The notes: generated from the letters alone by a model not told the origin. Counted from the stretch's first letter, positions 23,180-35,666 are shown. The stretch is 64,000 nt of DNA from Colletes latitarsis (GCF_051014445.1 NC_135137.1:23623501-23687500); one strand, 5' to 3'. Numbers and translations: made by a program.

Positions 23180-23811
23180 TGATGTTTGAAGCGTATTTAT
23201 TACTAACTTAGTCTATCTACAAAACTTATGGCTACGGAGGACGGTGCGGTGAGCGGTCGGTTGCTCGGCGAGAGCGGCACAAAGAGCGTTCGGGCGCTCA
23301 GCGGAGAGGAGAGGACATGCAATACCCTACCTACGCTGCTACGAAGTCGCGATGTCGGTAGGGCCAGGCTAGGAAATAGGGAAGAGGTTCGACCCAGTAT
23401 CCAGGGTTATTGGAGGTTCAGTGGGTGGCGGGATGTGGCCGAGGGGTCGGTACGGAACGGTAATGCAATACCTTACCTACGCTGCTACGAGGCCGCGATG
23501 TTGGTAGGGCCAGGGTAGGAGATCTAGGAGCGGTTTGACCCAGTATCCAGGGTTACGGGAGGTTCGGCGGATAGGTCGCGAGAGTGTCCCTCGCACTCTC
23601 GTACGTAATCTCTCGTCACTTGAATTGCCTGCGACGAGCAAGACACGAGTCCCCCGAATCCGGCCGGTGGCCCGGTATTAATACCCGCGCGGCGCGTAAT
23701 TAGCGGCGAGAAGTCGCGGACGCCTAGCGGCTGCGCGGGAAACCACCGGTCGCGGGGACTTGGCCGCGACGGTGCTCGGTTCGCGGTTCCGCGTCGGATA
23801 TGCGCGTTACA
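23180..23811 (-). mobile_element. solo LTR of a second family, 632 bp
   Basis: The right end (minus-strand start TGTAACGCGCATATCC) is the reverse complement of 63895 onward, where the same LTR starts on the plus strand. A candidate target duplication GGGT lies at 23176-23179 and 23812-23815. On the minus strand an AATAAA polyadenylation-type signal lies near 23190-23197. The interior holds a 146-bp tandem duplication. No internal region is attached. Confidence 0.65.
23319..23575. repeat. 146-bp tandem duplication within LTR
   Basis: GCAATACC(C/T)TACCTACGCTGC begins at 23319 and again at 23465. Both units continue through CGCGATGT, GGTAGGGCCAGG, GACCCAGTATCCAGGGTTA and GGAGGTTC, with scattered differences. 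The second unit is incomplete (about 110 bp). Confidence 0.85.
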
Positions 23812-23815
23812 GGGT

Positions 23816-24334
23816 TAAACACTGCTCTGTGTACCTCTCCTCGGCGACTGCAATTGCCTATTCAGGCGATAATGACGAAAATTATGGAGCTAAGCGCTGA
23901 CAAAAATGAATCTCTTGATAATACCGGCAGAGCAAAGTTATCATAATCGCCAAAGAAGTCCTCCACGTGCGTGTTCCTGCCTTCTGGCTACCTCACTGAA
24001 TTCCAAGCGGCTCCGGCCTGATATTTGACCATGCGTAAGCCGGTGCGGACAGCGACAAGGGCGACAGATATTAGCACCTCCATTATGGCGGTGGTCATAC
24101 CCATAGTTACAGCTTGAAGCACTACTGTCATTGCTGCCCGATGCAATTCCAAGGTAAATTACCGTCCTGGACTTTTGTGAACATTAGATAGACTTGCTTC
24201 ATAAATATTATAGCGTTTCAAGGCAGATGTCGGTACCATCAGACGGGTAGCCACTAATATCTGATTCTTGATCAGCCACCCCACACCAAAGCCTGTTCTG
24301 ATTCCGAAAATCAAGTCCCAAGCTCTATCACTAG
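23816..24334 (-). other. unassigned segment with short hydrophobic minus-strand frame
   Basis: No element was recognised. The minus strand stays open in one frame for three stretches of 40-60 codons between about 24330 and 23860, separated by single stops. The middle one is hydrophobic (MTTAIMEVLISVALVAVRTG). This could be a decayed membrane-protein fragment or chance. It ends at the LINE-E poly-A. Confidence 0.3.
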
Positions 24335-26066
24335 TTTTTTTTTTTTTTTTTTTTTGTACGTGGGGAAATCCTCATGGATACTCCCATCCCCTACTTAAAG
24401 GCCTTGAGGTAGTGCTGGGCTCTTTCCGGCAAAAACCCCACGGTGACCGTCCTCCGGCGCTGCAGCGGGGGACCGGGAACTCTAGTGAGACATCACAGAG
24501 TCCCCCGCCGCGCCTTGCCTGTCGAGGTTCATCCCGAGGCGAACGACAACGTGTCCCTCCCCCCCTGATTTCTCCGCCGCGGATGCCAGGTCACCCGACG
24601 CCCGCGGCCCTGGGGCTGCCTTCGGTGCTCGGTACGAGGGGCCCGTTAATTCCCCGGCCACCGACGTGGTGGCCAAAGGAGTGGGCTGACGAAGTCGCCC
24701 CGCATATGGAGGTCCACTTGGACTTCAAGGCCGTTAGAGGGTGCCTGGAGACGGAGGTCGCCTCGCCCTGGTCCCCCACCGAGTCCTCCCACTCCGAGCG
24801 TGATGCGCGGCGTGCTCGTGTGGCATGACTACCTCACAGAAGGAGGCTACCACTTGCCATGTCCTCTCGCTGGCCACCATCTTGCCAACTACAGTGGCCA
24901 GCGAGAGGTTCCTCCCGATTCGACACAGGTACTCACCAAAGCAACCATGCCCGGTGAGCACCTGTATCATCCTGTAGGACAGCCTAACCGGTTTGTCCTG
25001 CCACTTTTGCCAATGTGGCACCAACAGACCTTTGTGTGGCTCCATCAATTTGAAAGAGTTGGTGGAACCACGTAAACAAAACGGTCCTCGTTGCTTTGAC
25101 CGCTTACCTCCTCTCCTCTGGCGGCCTCCCAGCCTCGTGGAGCTTCCTGGAATGCCGGAAAACCAATTGGTTTCTCCGGGCTAGGAGCTCCAGGAGCGGG
25201 AGACAAGCCAGGGTAGTCGCCGCTTCGTGGGACATGGTGCGATACCCTCTAACAACCCGGATGGCCAACCGACGGTTGATGCGGCTGGCATCTAGTTGCG
25301 GGGTCCCGTAGAGGGCAATTGTATGCACCGCCTCCACATAGAAGTGGCGGACTCCAACATTGGGCCCCTCGATATTCGAAAGAAGGCGGCCTAACGCGGC
25401 AGCCGCCTTTTTCACGTGGGGGGCCAAGCGGTCGAAATGCTCGACGAAGCGCCACCGGCTGTCGAGGATCAGGCCCAGGTATTTCATATGGGCCTTCACC
25501 TCAACGTAGGCTGTCCCAACACGGATCCGCAGGCCGGCCAGCGGCACCCTACGGGGGTAGAATAGCCGTGGGTTTCCCGTGTGTTTCCTACCAGAAGGCC
25601 CTACACACACGGCTCCCACGGGCGCGGGATTGGGATACGCCCAATCAGCGCGTCCCCGTTTGGACGAGGACTACCAGTGCGCCGCCGGGATGTAGGTCCC
25701 AACGACAAATCACTGGTGGGGCCGAGCGCTTTGCCTCGCTCTACCGACATAGCAGGTCGGTGCCCGAGCTGTATCCGCAGCTCCCCCGTCGAATGCCAAG
25801 AATGGGCCCTCTAGCCAGCATGTAGCTGTCAACCACTGCCCCCGCGATGGTCCTTCCCACGACCGGGCCCGAGGCACTCTTCGGTGGGTCCCCGGTCCCC
25901 GCGGTACCAGTTTAGATCACTGGGCGGATCTGCGTGGCATGCCACTACTGATTGGTGACCCTACAACTACCGGCATCGGTCAGCCCGCGCCTCGGGTACG
26001 TGGAGACGCTACCCTCCAAAGGGGCGTACAGGAATCAACCACTAGGGTCTTTGACCTGCAGGCCCC
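24335..26066 (-). pseudogene. LINE-E (R1-clade) ORF2 3' half and 3' UTR
   Basis: A poly-T run at 24335-24355 marks the 3' end on the minus strand. 25104-25619 encodes the RT thumb region (KYLGLILDSRWRFVEHFDRL, VRGYRTMSHEAATTLACLP) and 24734-25048 the region VLTGHGCFGEYLCRIGR and VASFCEVVM. Both parallel LINE-A closely. Upstream, 25620 to about 26066 is too decayed to read; a C-rich run near 26061 marks the boundary with LINE-B. It is 5' truncated and frameshifted. Confidence 0.75.
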
Positions 26067-26099
26067 CCCCCCTGCGACCACAGGACACCCCACACACAA

Positions 26100-29000
26100 T
26101 CACACATTCCTTCTCATTCGCACCCTCCTAGCAAACACATCCATCGCAAACTTACAGAATCTTTCGTACCTTTCCTTGCGCTCCAACACACCACTCACAT
26201 CCTCATATGCATCCACTCTCCTGACCGACACACCACACTCAACCGGGCACCTCACATCATCATACAAAGGACATTCAACCAACACATGCTTCCAATCCTC
26301 ACACTCAGCACCACACAAACATTCCTTACTCACACTCAACCCGCGGTCATACAAAAATGCATTCATACTACCGTGCCCAGTCAACAAATAACACGCATAC
26401 AGTCCCGGTTCAAAATTCACATTCATCCCCGAAAACCTAACACTCTGTATAAATTCATACGTCACCCTTCCATTCCGACTCTCATCCCATCTTCTCTGCC
26501 AGTGCTCATACGCTCTAACATTCATAAACTTCTTATACTCATCCAGCGACATACCATCCACTTCAGCATCATCCACAAAATCTTTTACACTCAACCTCAC
26601 ATTCTTAGCTATCTTAAATGAAGCACTCCTTATTCTGCATTCAAGGTCCCATGGCAATGCCCCCATAATCACTTGCATGGCCTCAGTCGATACTGTTCTA
26701 CACACATTCAAACACGCATACATAACCAACCGCTGACATCTATTCATCAAATCCCTTGCATACTGAAATTCCATCACATCGCCCCATACACTGGCACCAT
26801 ACATAACACACGACATAAACAAACCCTTATAGATCACTCGCATAGCCCGCTTTTTCATACCCCATTCACGTCTAAGCACACGCCTCACTTGCCCTACCAC
26901 ATTCGTAACTTTCACTCTCAGATACTCTAAATGCACTTTAAAGTGCATTCTTTCACTCATCCACACACCCAAATACTTAACACTCTCCACATACGCAATT
27001 AACCTACCACTCAAACGTACATACGGACGTCTCGTATCAGCCAAACTCCCTTTCAGCAACATCAAAATAGTCTTACTCTCAGACACACCCACACCAACAC
27101 GCTGTCCCCATTCACTCACAATCCTCATCCACTCCGTTCCCTTCCTCTCCAGCTCCATTCGATTCCGCCCCTCCACCAACAACACCAAGCCATCCGCATA
27201 CGCCACACACTCGCATCCAGCCTCGGTCAGCGGCCATAGGAGTTCATCCATCATGAGGTTCCACATAAATGGACCACAGATAGAACCCTGCGAACAGCCC
27301 CGCCGCACCTCCTTCCACACTACATCATTCGCACCCACCATACGCACCATTCTCTTCGTAAAATAATTCTCCCATAACCCGATCTCCTCGCATCCCACAT
27401 CCCTTAACTTCGCAATCACCCTCCCCCATTCAAGATTATCAAACGCACCCTTGAAATACACAAACACCCCAAGCACATACTTCCTCTCACTATTCTTCAC
27501 ATACTCCTTCACACACAACCAAGCACTCTCCGTCGACCTGCCCCTCACAAACCCATGCTGCGCCGGGCTCATCCTGTCACCCACCTTCCGCTCAAGCCTC
27601 TTCACCATCATCTTCTCTAACACTTTCCCAAGCACCGACAGCAGGCATATCGGCCTGTAGGACCCAGGATCCGACCGCACTTTCTCCGGCGATTTCAGAA
27701 ACACAATCATTCGGGCTTTCTTCCATTCAATCGGAAAGTACCCCTCAGCCAAACACGAGTCATGCAATTTCTTCAACCACTCCGGAATCGCTCTCCACAC
27801 AACACGCAACATTTCCGCACTGATCCTATCCAACCCCGGCGCCTTACGCAACTTCAACGCTCTCACAGATTCATCCACCTCATTCCATTCAAAACCCACA
27901 CCATCTAAGTTCCCATACACCCTCCGTCCTTCATACACACCTATGTTGGCAGCAGGGAAAAACCTGTCCATCAACATATCCACACTCTCCCTCCATGTAC
28001 TCGCCACCACATCATCCACCTTCATCGCCCTCAACCTATCCCTCGCATACTTCCCACGACAAATCTTATACACTGGCCCCCGCGGATCGAGATTAGAAGA
28101 CTCACTTACAAACCCTCTCCAATTCCCTTCTTTCGCTCTCCACATCTCACCCTTATATTCAGCCAACAACCTTCTATACTCCATCCTCTTTGCATCAACA
28201 TCCACACCCCGTCTCCTAGCCTTCTGAAACCTACGTCTGCCCTTCCTCACCTCCCTCTTCAGCCTCTCCAACGCCTCCGTCCACCACACAATCTTCCTCA
28301 CATCCACGCGCTTAACCTCCCTAAACCTTCTCCTGTTCGCCTCTCGTATCCACGACATCATAACCTCCAACATCCTATCAACACCCATCCCATCCATGTC
28401 CCCTCCATACGACCGCAAACTCTCCCTCAAATCATCCATATACCCTTCCCAGTCAGCATTCCTAGTGAACCATCTGGTGCCCACACCTACCTCATCCCTC
28501 CCCACCTGGTCACTCCTCATCACAATCAAAATCACATTGTGATCACTCACTCCCCAATCATGCTTGATACTCCATTCAAACTTATACCCCATACATACAT
28601 CATTCACGATCGTCACATCTATATCACTCTCACCCCTCATACCTGAAAACGTATAATACTCACTCGGCTCATTCAACACAGACATCCCATTCGCCAAGGT
28701 CCATTCCTCTAGCGCCCCTCCACGCATCTCATTCACCCTCGAACGGCCACCGCCCTTGCTAAACCACAAGGGCGAAACGGCATTCGCATCCATTCCAAAC
28801 AACACACACCTGCCTCTCGTAAAATTCCGCACCCCATCCATATAAGCCAAATATGGCTCGATGTCCTACCCATGCCGGCAGTACATCGACACAACATATA
28901 TCTCCCCAAAATCCCCTTTCAACCAGACACAGACTCCCCACTCATTCGTACACTCTGTCACACAGATAACCTCTAGCCGCGCATTATTCACAACCACAGC

Positions 29001-29198
29001 AGCTCTAACCAATCCACGCTGACACACATATACATCCATACCAAGCGGCAAACCTCTCACTCTTCCATCCATGAAATACGGTTCCTGCAATAGTGCAACA
29101 CTCACACCACGCTGACTTACAACCTGACCCAAATCACACATTACCGCATACGCTCTCTGACAATTACACTGCACTATATTAAGTCCCGTATTAACCAT
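26100..29198 (-). pseudogene. LINE-B ORF2 (endonuclease + reverse transcriptase)
   Basis: ATG at 29198, stop at 26100, about 1,032 codons. It is broken only by an in-frame TAG at 28866-28868, just before DIEPYLAYMDGV. Domains: endonuclease (LLQEPYFMDGRVRG, VLFGMDANAVSPLW, SDIDVTIVND, SDHNVILI), RT (SYRPICLLSVLGKVLEKMM, GFVRGRSTESAW, GCSQGSICGPFMWNLMMDEL, AYADGLVLLVEG), thumb (VKYLGVWMSERM) and C-terminal knuckle (CLCGAECEDWKHVLVECP). The RT box reads YADG rather than YADD, so the second catalytic aspartate is lost. The ATG overlaps the ORF1 stop (ATGGTTAA), a compact coupling. Confidence 0.88.
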
Positions 29199-29604
29199 TG
29201 CTAATTCTCTGTTTCTCTCTACCTAACATTCTCAAATACTCTGGGCACTCCTCAGACACAACCGCGTGGTCACACCTCATACCCCTAATCCTACAATTGC
29301 GTCACACCACATCACTCTTACAATTACCTCTCAAATACCCAGTCTCACCACACCGCTGACACAATCTCTCAGTAACACTACACTCACGTATCATGTGCCC
29401 AAACGCATAACTTTTATGACACCTCAGTACACTCAAGAACTCTCTCACCTTACACGCATGCCACTTCACGTACACACGTCTTTCCTTACACAGTATATCC
29501 CTCACTTTTCCACTCACTTCCATAATTACGTTACCAGCACTCACATTCTTTCTATTCGCCCTACTCAATATCCTCACCCGCTCCCTAAATTCACTCTCAC
29601 TAAC
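29190..29604 (-). pseudogene. LINE-B ORF1, C-terminal zinc-knuckle part
   Basis: Downstream half of LINE-B ORF1 after the LTR insertion at 29605. It shows KVRDILCKERRVYVKWHACK and zinc-knuckle-like CQRCGETGYLRGNC; the first knuckle reads CHKSYAFGHMIREC, with Ser where the second Cys is expected. An in-frame TGA lies at 29302-29304, after which the frame continues through CDHAVVSEECPEYLRML, typical of R1-clade Gag ends, and stops within the ORF2 start region. Confidence 0.8.
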
Positions 29605-29766
29605 TGTTAAAAAGCTGATGCTTTTAACGACGAAGCCGGATAGAGGGATCGGATTTTTATTGTGAGAAATTAATGGGACGCGTAGGATTTTCTTTTTTTT
29701 CAAAAAATATTTATTATAAATGTAAAAACCAATAAAATAAGCAGTGACAGAAAATCAAATTCGTTC

Positions 29767-32700
29767 CTAGAGATAATTTTTTTTTTTTTTTTTTTTTTTT
29801 TTTTGTCGTGGGGAAAATCTTCGAAAGACTCCCTCCCACCTCCTTGGGGAGAGGTGGGAGGGGTGTGTGGGATTCCCCGCGCCCGTACAACGACAGGCGC
29901 GGGACCTACCCACTAAAAACCCCACGGTGACCCTTCGGCACGCTTTGGGAGGATACCGGGAATCGCTCGAAGCATTCTTCCGGTATCCTCCCCGTGCCCG
30001 CGCTTTCGCGCCCATCCCCCGGGGGGACAATCGGTCCCCCCAGTAGACACACTGCCTCATAGCGGCGGGACGGGGCCACTCCATCCCGCCGCTATCCGTC
30101 CCGGGGCCGCGTTTAGTGGCGGCTGCGAGCCCCAACTCGCAACCGCCCGCGACCCCGTTTCCACCCCTCGGCGGCCGGGCGTTCATGGCCGCACCAGACC
30201 GCCGAGGGTGCCTCCCCTTGAGGGTCCCCTCAGGACCCCCCTCCCAGCCTAGGTCATCCGCCACGCCGAGGCGGCCGCCCGCGACGCCTCGCGACCGGGC
30301 GATGACCTCGGGCCACCGCACGAGCACGAGCTTCAGCTCGCGCTCCCTCCCCGCGGCCTCCTTCTGCAACATTACGTTCTCGCAGAAGGAAGCCACGGCC
30401 CTCCACTTCTCCTCGCTGCCGAGCATGGCGCGCACCACGCCCGGCAGCGAGACATCCTGCCCGACGACGCCGACCAGGACACGGCGCTCCCCCTCCCACG
30501 CGGGGCATACCTCCAGGGTATGATCCGCCGTGTCCTGCTCCGCGTCGCAGTGGCAGCAACGCGCCGTCGGCTCCTTCCCTATCCGGCACAGGTACCTTCC
30601 GAAGCTGCCATGCCCGGAAAATACCTGTGCCAGCCGGTAGGTGAGGCTGCCATGGCCTCTGTCCAGCCACTCCTTCAGGAGTGGCCGAACAGCCCCGACA
30701 GTCCGGTGCCCCGCGGTTGGCAGAGCCAGCCGCTCCTGCCACGCGAGCAACACGGACTGCCGGGCCTGGCGCTTCAAATCGCCCCAAGCAGGTTCCTGCC
30801 CGCCCGGGACCGCCCCCACCCCCGCGCGACGGTCGACGCGGTGCCGGTACATCACCGCGTGCGACCGCGCGAGCAGGTCCATGGGCGGCATCCCCGCTAG
30901 AACCGTCGCCGCCTCATGTGACATGGTCCGATACCCGCGGACGACCCTGAGCGCCATGCGCCTCTGCACCCGACGCAGCATAGTCATGCTGCGCCGGGAG
31001 GCAGCCAGGTCGTCCGCCCAGACGGGGGCCCCGTATAGGGCCACCGACTGGACCATTGCCACATAGAGGCGACGAACTCGGCCCGCCGGGCCCCCCAGGT
31101 TGGGCAGGATCCGGCCCAGAGCCGCAACCATCCTTTCCAACCGGGGGACCAGGCAACGGAAATGCTCCTCGAAACGCCAGTGGCTATCGAGGATCAGCCC
31201 TAGATACCTGATCTGGGGCTTCACCTCGATGTCAGCCCCACCCACCCGGATCAGAGGGGGTGGCGGATCCTGCCGAGGTGAATGAAACGCAATCACCTCG
31301 GTCTTATGGACCGCCACCGTCATCCCCATCCCCCTGATCCGGTCGACGACGCGTTGCGACCCCTCCTCCGCGCGACGCATGGCCCTTCCCCAGTGCGCCC
31401 CGACGGCCAGCACCAGTGTGTCATCCGCATAACACACCGTGCTGACGCCGTCGGGGAGGCCGGCCCGCAACACCGAGTCGTACGCGATGTTCCACAGGAG
31501 TGGCCCGAGGACCGACCCCTGCGGAACACCGCAGTACACCTCCCTCCGCATATCACCATCCCGGCCCGGATACTCGATCCACCTGCCGCGGAGATAATCC
31601 CCGACGACCGCCCTGAGACAAGGGGGGACTCGATGATATTCGAGTCCCCTCCTTATCTCTTCCCAGGGGAGGGTGTTAAAGGCATTGGCAATATCCAAGG
31701 ATATTGCCAATGCCACCCCTCCCCGGGAGACGGCCGCCTCCGAGAGGGCCCTCACACGACCTATCGCGTCGATAGTCGATCGGCCCCCCCGGAAACCGAA
31801 CTGGCAGTCGGCCAGACCGGGATCACCCCGCGACAGGTGCTCGACGAGGCGGGCAGCAATCACACGCTCGAAGAGCTTGCCCACCTCGTCGAGGAGACAA
31901 ATGGGCCGGTATGCGGAGGGAGACTCCGCGGGCCGACCCTCCTTCCGGAGGAGGACCATCCTCGCCACCTTCCAACTGGGGGGGAATCGCCCGTCCCTCA
32001 GGCAGCGGTCGAACAACCGTCTGAGGTCGGCCCCAAGGACGCCCTGGGTCAAGACCCAAACCCGGCCGGGCACACCATCCGGACCCGGGGCCGTGTTACG
32101 AACCCCGAGCCGTCTGATGGCCGCTGCCAGCTCCTCCTGCGTGACCCCCAGCTCGGCCGTCCACTCCACTGGGACAGCCGCCGCCGCCGGAGGACGCGGT
32201 CCCCTCTCCCCAATTGGGAAGAGTGTATTGACCACGTCCTCCAGCAGCCGGGGGTCAAGACCCTCGGTGACGGGGGGCGCCCACGGGCGGAGCTTATTCA
32301 GCACCACCTTATATGGGCGCCCCCATGGATCGTCATCAAGGGTCTGGAGGAGCTCCTTCCATGCCCGGGTCTTGGTCCGTTTGATGGCGACCTGCAGAGC
32401 AACCCGCGCCACGCGGTATGCTCCATACAGGTCATCAGCTGCCCTCGCTCGCGCCACGCCGTCGCCTGTACGTTGACGACGGCGCGCGCGGGTGTACTGG
32501 CGTCGGGCGCGGACAGTCGCGACTCGCAACTCCGCGATCGCGTCCGACCACCAGTACACCGCCCGGCGAGGAGAAGCCCGCCCGACCCGAGGCATCGCCG
32601 CGTCGCAAATACCCGCGACCAATGCTCCGAGCCGGGCGACCTCCTCCTCTATGCTCGGCAACTCGGCCGCTCCCTGCGGCCAAGTTGCAGCGAGGGCAGC

Positions 32701-33425
32701 TGCCATCAGGGCGTCCTTGTCCAGGCGCCGAAGCGCCCAGCGGCGTGGTGGGGTGCCACGCAGGCGGCCGTGTCGGGATGCACTCGCGGCGGCAGAGACC
32801 TCCATCCGGATGTACCGGTGATCGGAGAGTGTCTCTGCCCCCGCGACCACGTGCCAACCCGACACCATGCGCACGGCGTTGGGGGTCGCGAATCCAACAT
32901 CCACGATGGACCCCCCATATCTCCGCACGCATGTGTGCTCCGACCCCCGGTTCAATACCCGGAGGTCGAGCCCCGCCGCCCAATCGCCCAGGATCCCGCC
33001 GCGAACGGAGGTCCTGGGGGATCCCCAAGCCACCGACTTGGCATTAAAATCCCCCAGGACCAGCACCGGCCGGGCCGCGTAGCGCTGCACGCATGCCGCG
33101 ACCTCGGCCAAGTACAGCTCGAACGCAGCGTGACCGCTACGGGGCGAAATGTAGCACCCCACCACAGCGACTCCCCCCCCCAGTCCACGGCGACGAATCC
33201 CCGACCGCGCTCCAACAAGGAGAACGGTGGGGACCCGTCGCCCCCTCCCCATACCGTCGCCACCAAGCCGTCCGCGTCGCCCACCCAATGAGGGTGATCA
33301 GGGACGCGGTACGGCTCGGCGGCGACCGCCAGGCCAACCCCCCACTCCGCGAGGACTTGGGACATCAAGTCCTGTGCCGCGCGGCAGTGGTTGAGGTTGG
33401 CCTGGAGGAGGAGGCGGGGCGGCAT
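29767..33425 (-). CDS. LINE-A ORF2 (endonuclease + reverse transcriptase), one frameshift
   Basis: Starts MPPRLLLQANLNHCRAAQDL at 33425. The frame changes at a nine-G run (33173-33181), after which it stays open to 29767. Domains: endonuclease (LVLGDFNAKSVAWGS, SIVDVGFAT, SDHRYIRMEV), RT (AYRPICLLDEVGKLFERVI, GFRGGRSTIDAIG, GVPQGSVLGPLLWNIAYDSV, CYADDTLVLAVG), thumb (IRYLGLILDSHWRFEEHF, VRGYRTMSHEAATVLAGMP) and CCHC knuckle (CCHCDAEQDTADHTLEVC). About 1,219 codons. The frame has no stop before the poly-A tail, so it translates into poly-Lys, whereas the sister copy at 62490-63745 stops near 63003. The G-run change could be a real deletion or an assembly error. Confidence 0.88.
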
Positions 33426-33426
33426 T

Positions 33427-35282
33427 AATTAATGGCCGCGCCAGCCTCCTCCCGGCCGTCCGTCCCCGTAGCACCGTCCACCTCCATGGAGGACGATGCC
33501 ACCGCCCTCGGCACCGGAGCCGGTGCAGCCCGCCTCTTCCTCTCCTTCCGGGAGGGGGGGGGGAGCACTTCTTGCTCCCCACCCTGTGATCGGCTGGCCT
33601 CCCCATGTCCGCACACAGCGGGCAGTGGGGGGCCGCCGAGCACTGGCTCGCACGGAGCTCTTTGGCACCGCATCGGTAACACTGACCGCTGCGGTCCACC
33701 GGCGAGGTGCACCACTGCCTCACGTGCCCCAATTCGAGGCAGCGGTGACACTGGAGCGGGCGCGGCGCGAGGATTTCCACTCGCGCCGAAACCCACCCCA
33801 CCAACACCCTCCCGGATTCCGCCACCTTACGGGCGGCGGAGAGGGGGCACCGGGCCCACACCGACCCGAGGCCGGAGGGCGACCTGCGGATCTCTCCGAT
33901 CCGCAGGTTCTCCACAGGACAGTCCCCCGCCCTCGCAAGGGCACGGGACACATCCTGTGCGCTGACCGAGTCGTCCAGCCCACAAACGCGCATCTCCGTG
34001 CGCTTCGTGGGCCGGGCGACCCGGACACCTCGCTCGTCCAGCTGCTGCCGGAGCCTCTGGGCGAGACGATCCGCCTTCGCGCCGCCTTCTGCACCGGGGA
34101 TCTCCAGCAAGAGACCCCCGGTCACGGCCCTCTTCGCCCTCACGGAGGCGATGCCCAGCTCTTCCAGGGAGATATTCTCCCTGGCGAGCCGCATCGCCTC
34201 CGCGAGGGTCAGGTCGCCCCCCTGCGCAACGGTCAGCGTCACCGCTGCCGTTTTTGGGGGACGACCTGGTCGTGCCTTCCCGACCTTCGCGGCCTTTACC
34301 TTGGCCGCCGGCGGCGGAGGCGGAGGCTGCGGTTGCGAGGCCTTCCTCGCCGCCCGCTTCGCCTTCCGCCCCACCACCTCACTCCACGCCACCCCCCCTT
34401 GGGAGGGTGCTGTGGAGGACGCGACCACCGCGACCACGGGTACACCACCCCCCTTGGGGGTCGCGACCCGGGGCCCTGGTGCCGCAACGCTGGGCGGAGC
34501 CTTCACTCCGCCCTTCTTTGCCTTCCCCGACTGTATCGGAACAGGTCGGGGAGGCACCGCCTTCCTGCTGACCGCTCTTCCGGCGAGGAGCTCCTCCCGG
34601 AAGGCGGCCAGCTTGCCATCAATCATGTCCCCAATCCTCCTCAGAAGATCGTCTTCTGAGGAGGACGGGGACTTCTTCACGGGCGGAGTGCAGGTGGAGG
34701 GGCCGCCGCACTTCGCTTATTTACCTCCGCCGAGGGACGCGGCGGTGGAGGAGGAGGGAGGATGGGAGGGAGGGCCGCGCTGTTCCACAGCGCCTCTGCC
34801 CTCCTCCTCCCCTGTCGCTCCTCCTCCAACAGGAGCTGCAGACGGGCGTTCCGCCCTCTGAGCTCCCGCGCCGCCTCCCTCATTTCCTCCGCCGCGGCCT
34901 TCAGGGCCTCCGCGCCACCGCTTTTCTGCCCCTTAAAGGCGCAGGCAGCGGCGACTTTCTCCACCCGCCTCAGGGACGAGGAGATCCTCTCCGATATCTC
35001 CTCGGTCACCTCGTCCCTGAGGCAACTCAGCCTCACCGACGGGCTCATCGCCCCGCCCACCTCGACGACGGCCTGCCCCGCCCTCTTCCTCTTAGAGCCT
35101 ATGAGGCTCCTGGTGGAGGAGAAGGACGAGACTGACGCAGTCTCGTCGTCCTCCTCCACCTTCCACGAAGCCGGGCCAGGCGCTGGAGGCGGCGCGAGCG
35201 CCGTCACTCCAGTCCCAACACCGCCTTCGTCCTCCCCCTCTGACTTACCCCGTCCCATCCCCGTTTTAATATTGAACTCCAT
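33427..35282 (-). pseudogene. LINE-A ORF1 (Gag-like), in two overlapping frames
   Basis: The first frame (35282-34677, 201 codons, ATG start MEFNIKTGMGRG) has an acidic Ser-rich stretch, a basic KRKR patch and a predicted coiled coil (EMREAARELRGRNARLQLLL). The second frame is open from about 34720 and encodes the rest: a Lys/Pro/Ala-rich linker, the RNA-binding-like region and zinc knuckles (CHRCLELGHVRQWC, CYRCGAKELRASQC, CPLCADMGRPADH). The two overlap by about 40 bases; the second has no ATG at the overlap. Its last codons pass close to the ORF2 start. LINE-B ORF1 breaks at an equivalent place. Confidence 0.8.
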
Positions 35283-35666
35283 AATATTCCCACGAGCAGG
35301 TCGGAAGAAAAGGTCCGCCCGGGCAGAGCCGCCTTACCCGGGTAAGCCTATATACTCCGGGGGTTCGGCAGGTTCCCCGGAGGTGGTCGCTTGGGATTGG
35401 GCCTTCTCCCCCAACCATGCATCCCATCGCCGCGCACCATAGCTTAGGATTGGAGGGCGATTTTATAGAGTCGCCATACTCGTGGCCCAGGCGGTTAAGC
35501 CAAGACCCCCGTTCCTCCTGCCGTCACGTACCATTCACAAAACCAATAGGGAATTGTGAATGGGTCGTTGTGACGACCAACAGGAGGCTTACGGTGTGTG
35601 TATGACTCGGGTACCCCGGGTTCGTTAAGCCCGTACTGCAGCTGAAAGGCTGGCAGCCCCTGAGGG
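35283..35666 (-). promoter_or_regulatory. LINE-A 5' UTR, structured, shared with LINE-B
   Basis: About 384 bp, homologous along its length to 38097-38471 in LINE-B although the ORFs have diverged strongly. Conserved blocks on the plus strand include GGTACCCCGGGTTCGTTAAG, GCCCAGGCGGTTAAGCCAAG and CATAGCTTAGGATT. A 10-bp stem pairs 35531-35540 with 35554-35563; an adjacent stem pairs about 35563-35568 with 35573-35578. It is expected to hold the internal promoter and translation or processing signals; which one is unknown. Confidence 0.75.

Larger units (their letters stand above)
29778..35666 (-). mobile_element. LINE-A, near full-length R1-clade LINE
   Basis: Flanked by the 15-bp target duplication GTTCCTAGAGATAAT (29763-29777 and 35667-35681). 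The poly-A tail is the T run from 29777. Order on the minus strand: 5' UTR of about 384 bp, ORF1 (35282-33427), ORF2 (33425 onward) and the 3' tail. It is GC-rich. Few disabling changes are visible: a frame change within ORF1, a one-base change in a G run in ORF2, and loss of an ORF2 stop. It is one of the younger insertions because it sits inside an LTR that sits inside LINE-B. Confidence 0.93.

Noticed and set aside
31282..33291. 669-codon plus-strand ORF
   Set aside because: It lies exactly opposite LINE-A ORF2. Its length comes from the GC-rich, stop-poor complement, and it has no domain.
34677..34680. ATGA stop-start overlap between the two LINE-A ORF1 frames
   Set aside because: The apparent start codon is GTG, not ATG, so reinitiation there is unlikely in a eukaryote. 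The overlap was described as a frame change instead.
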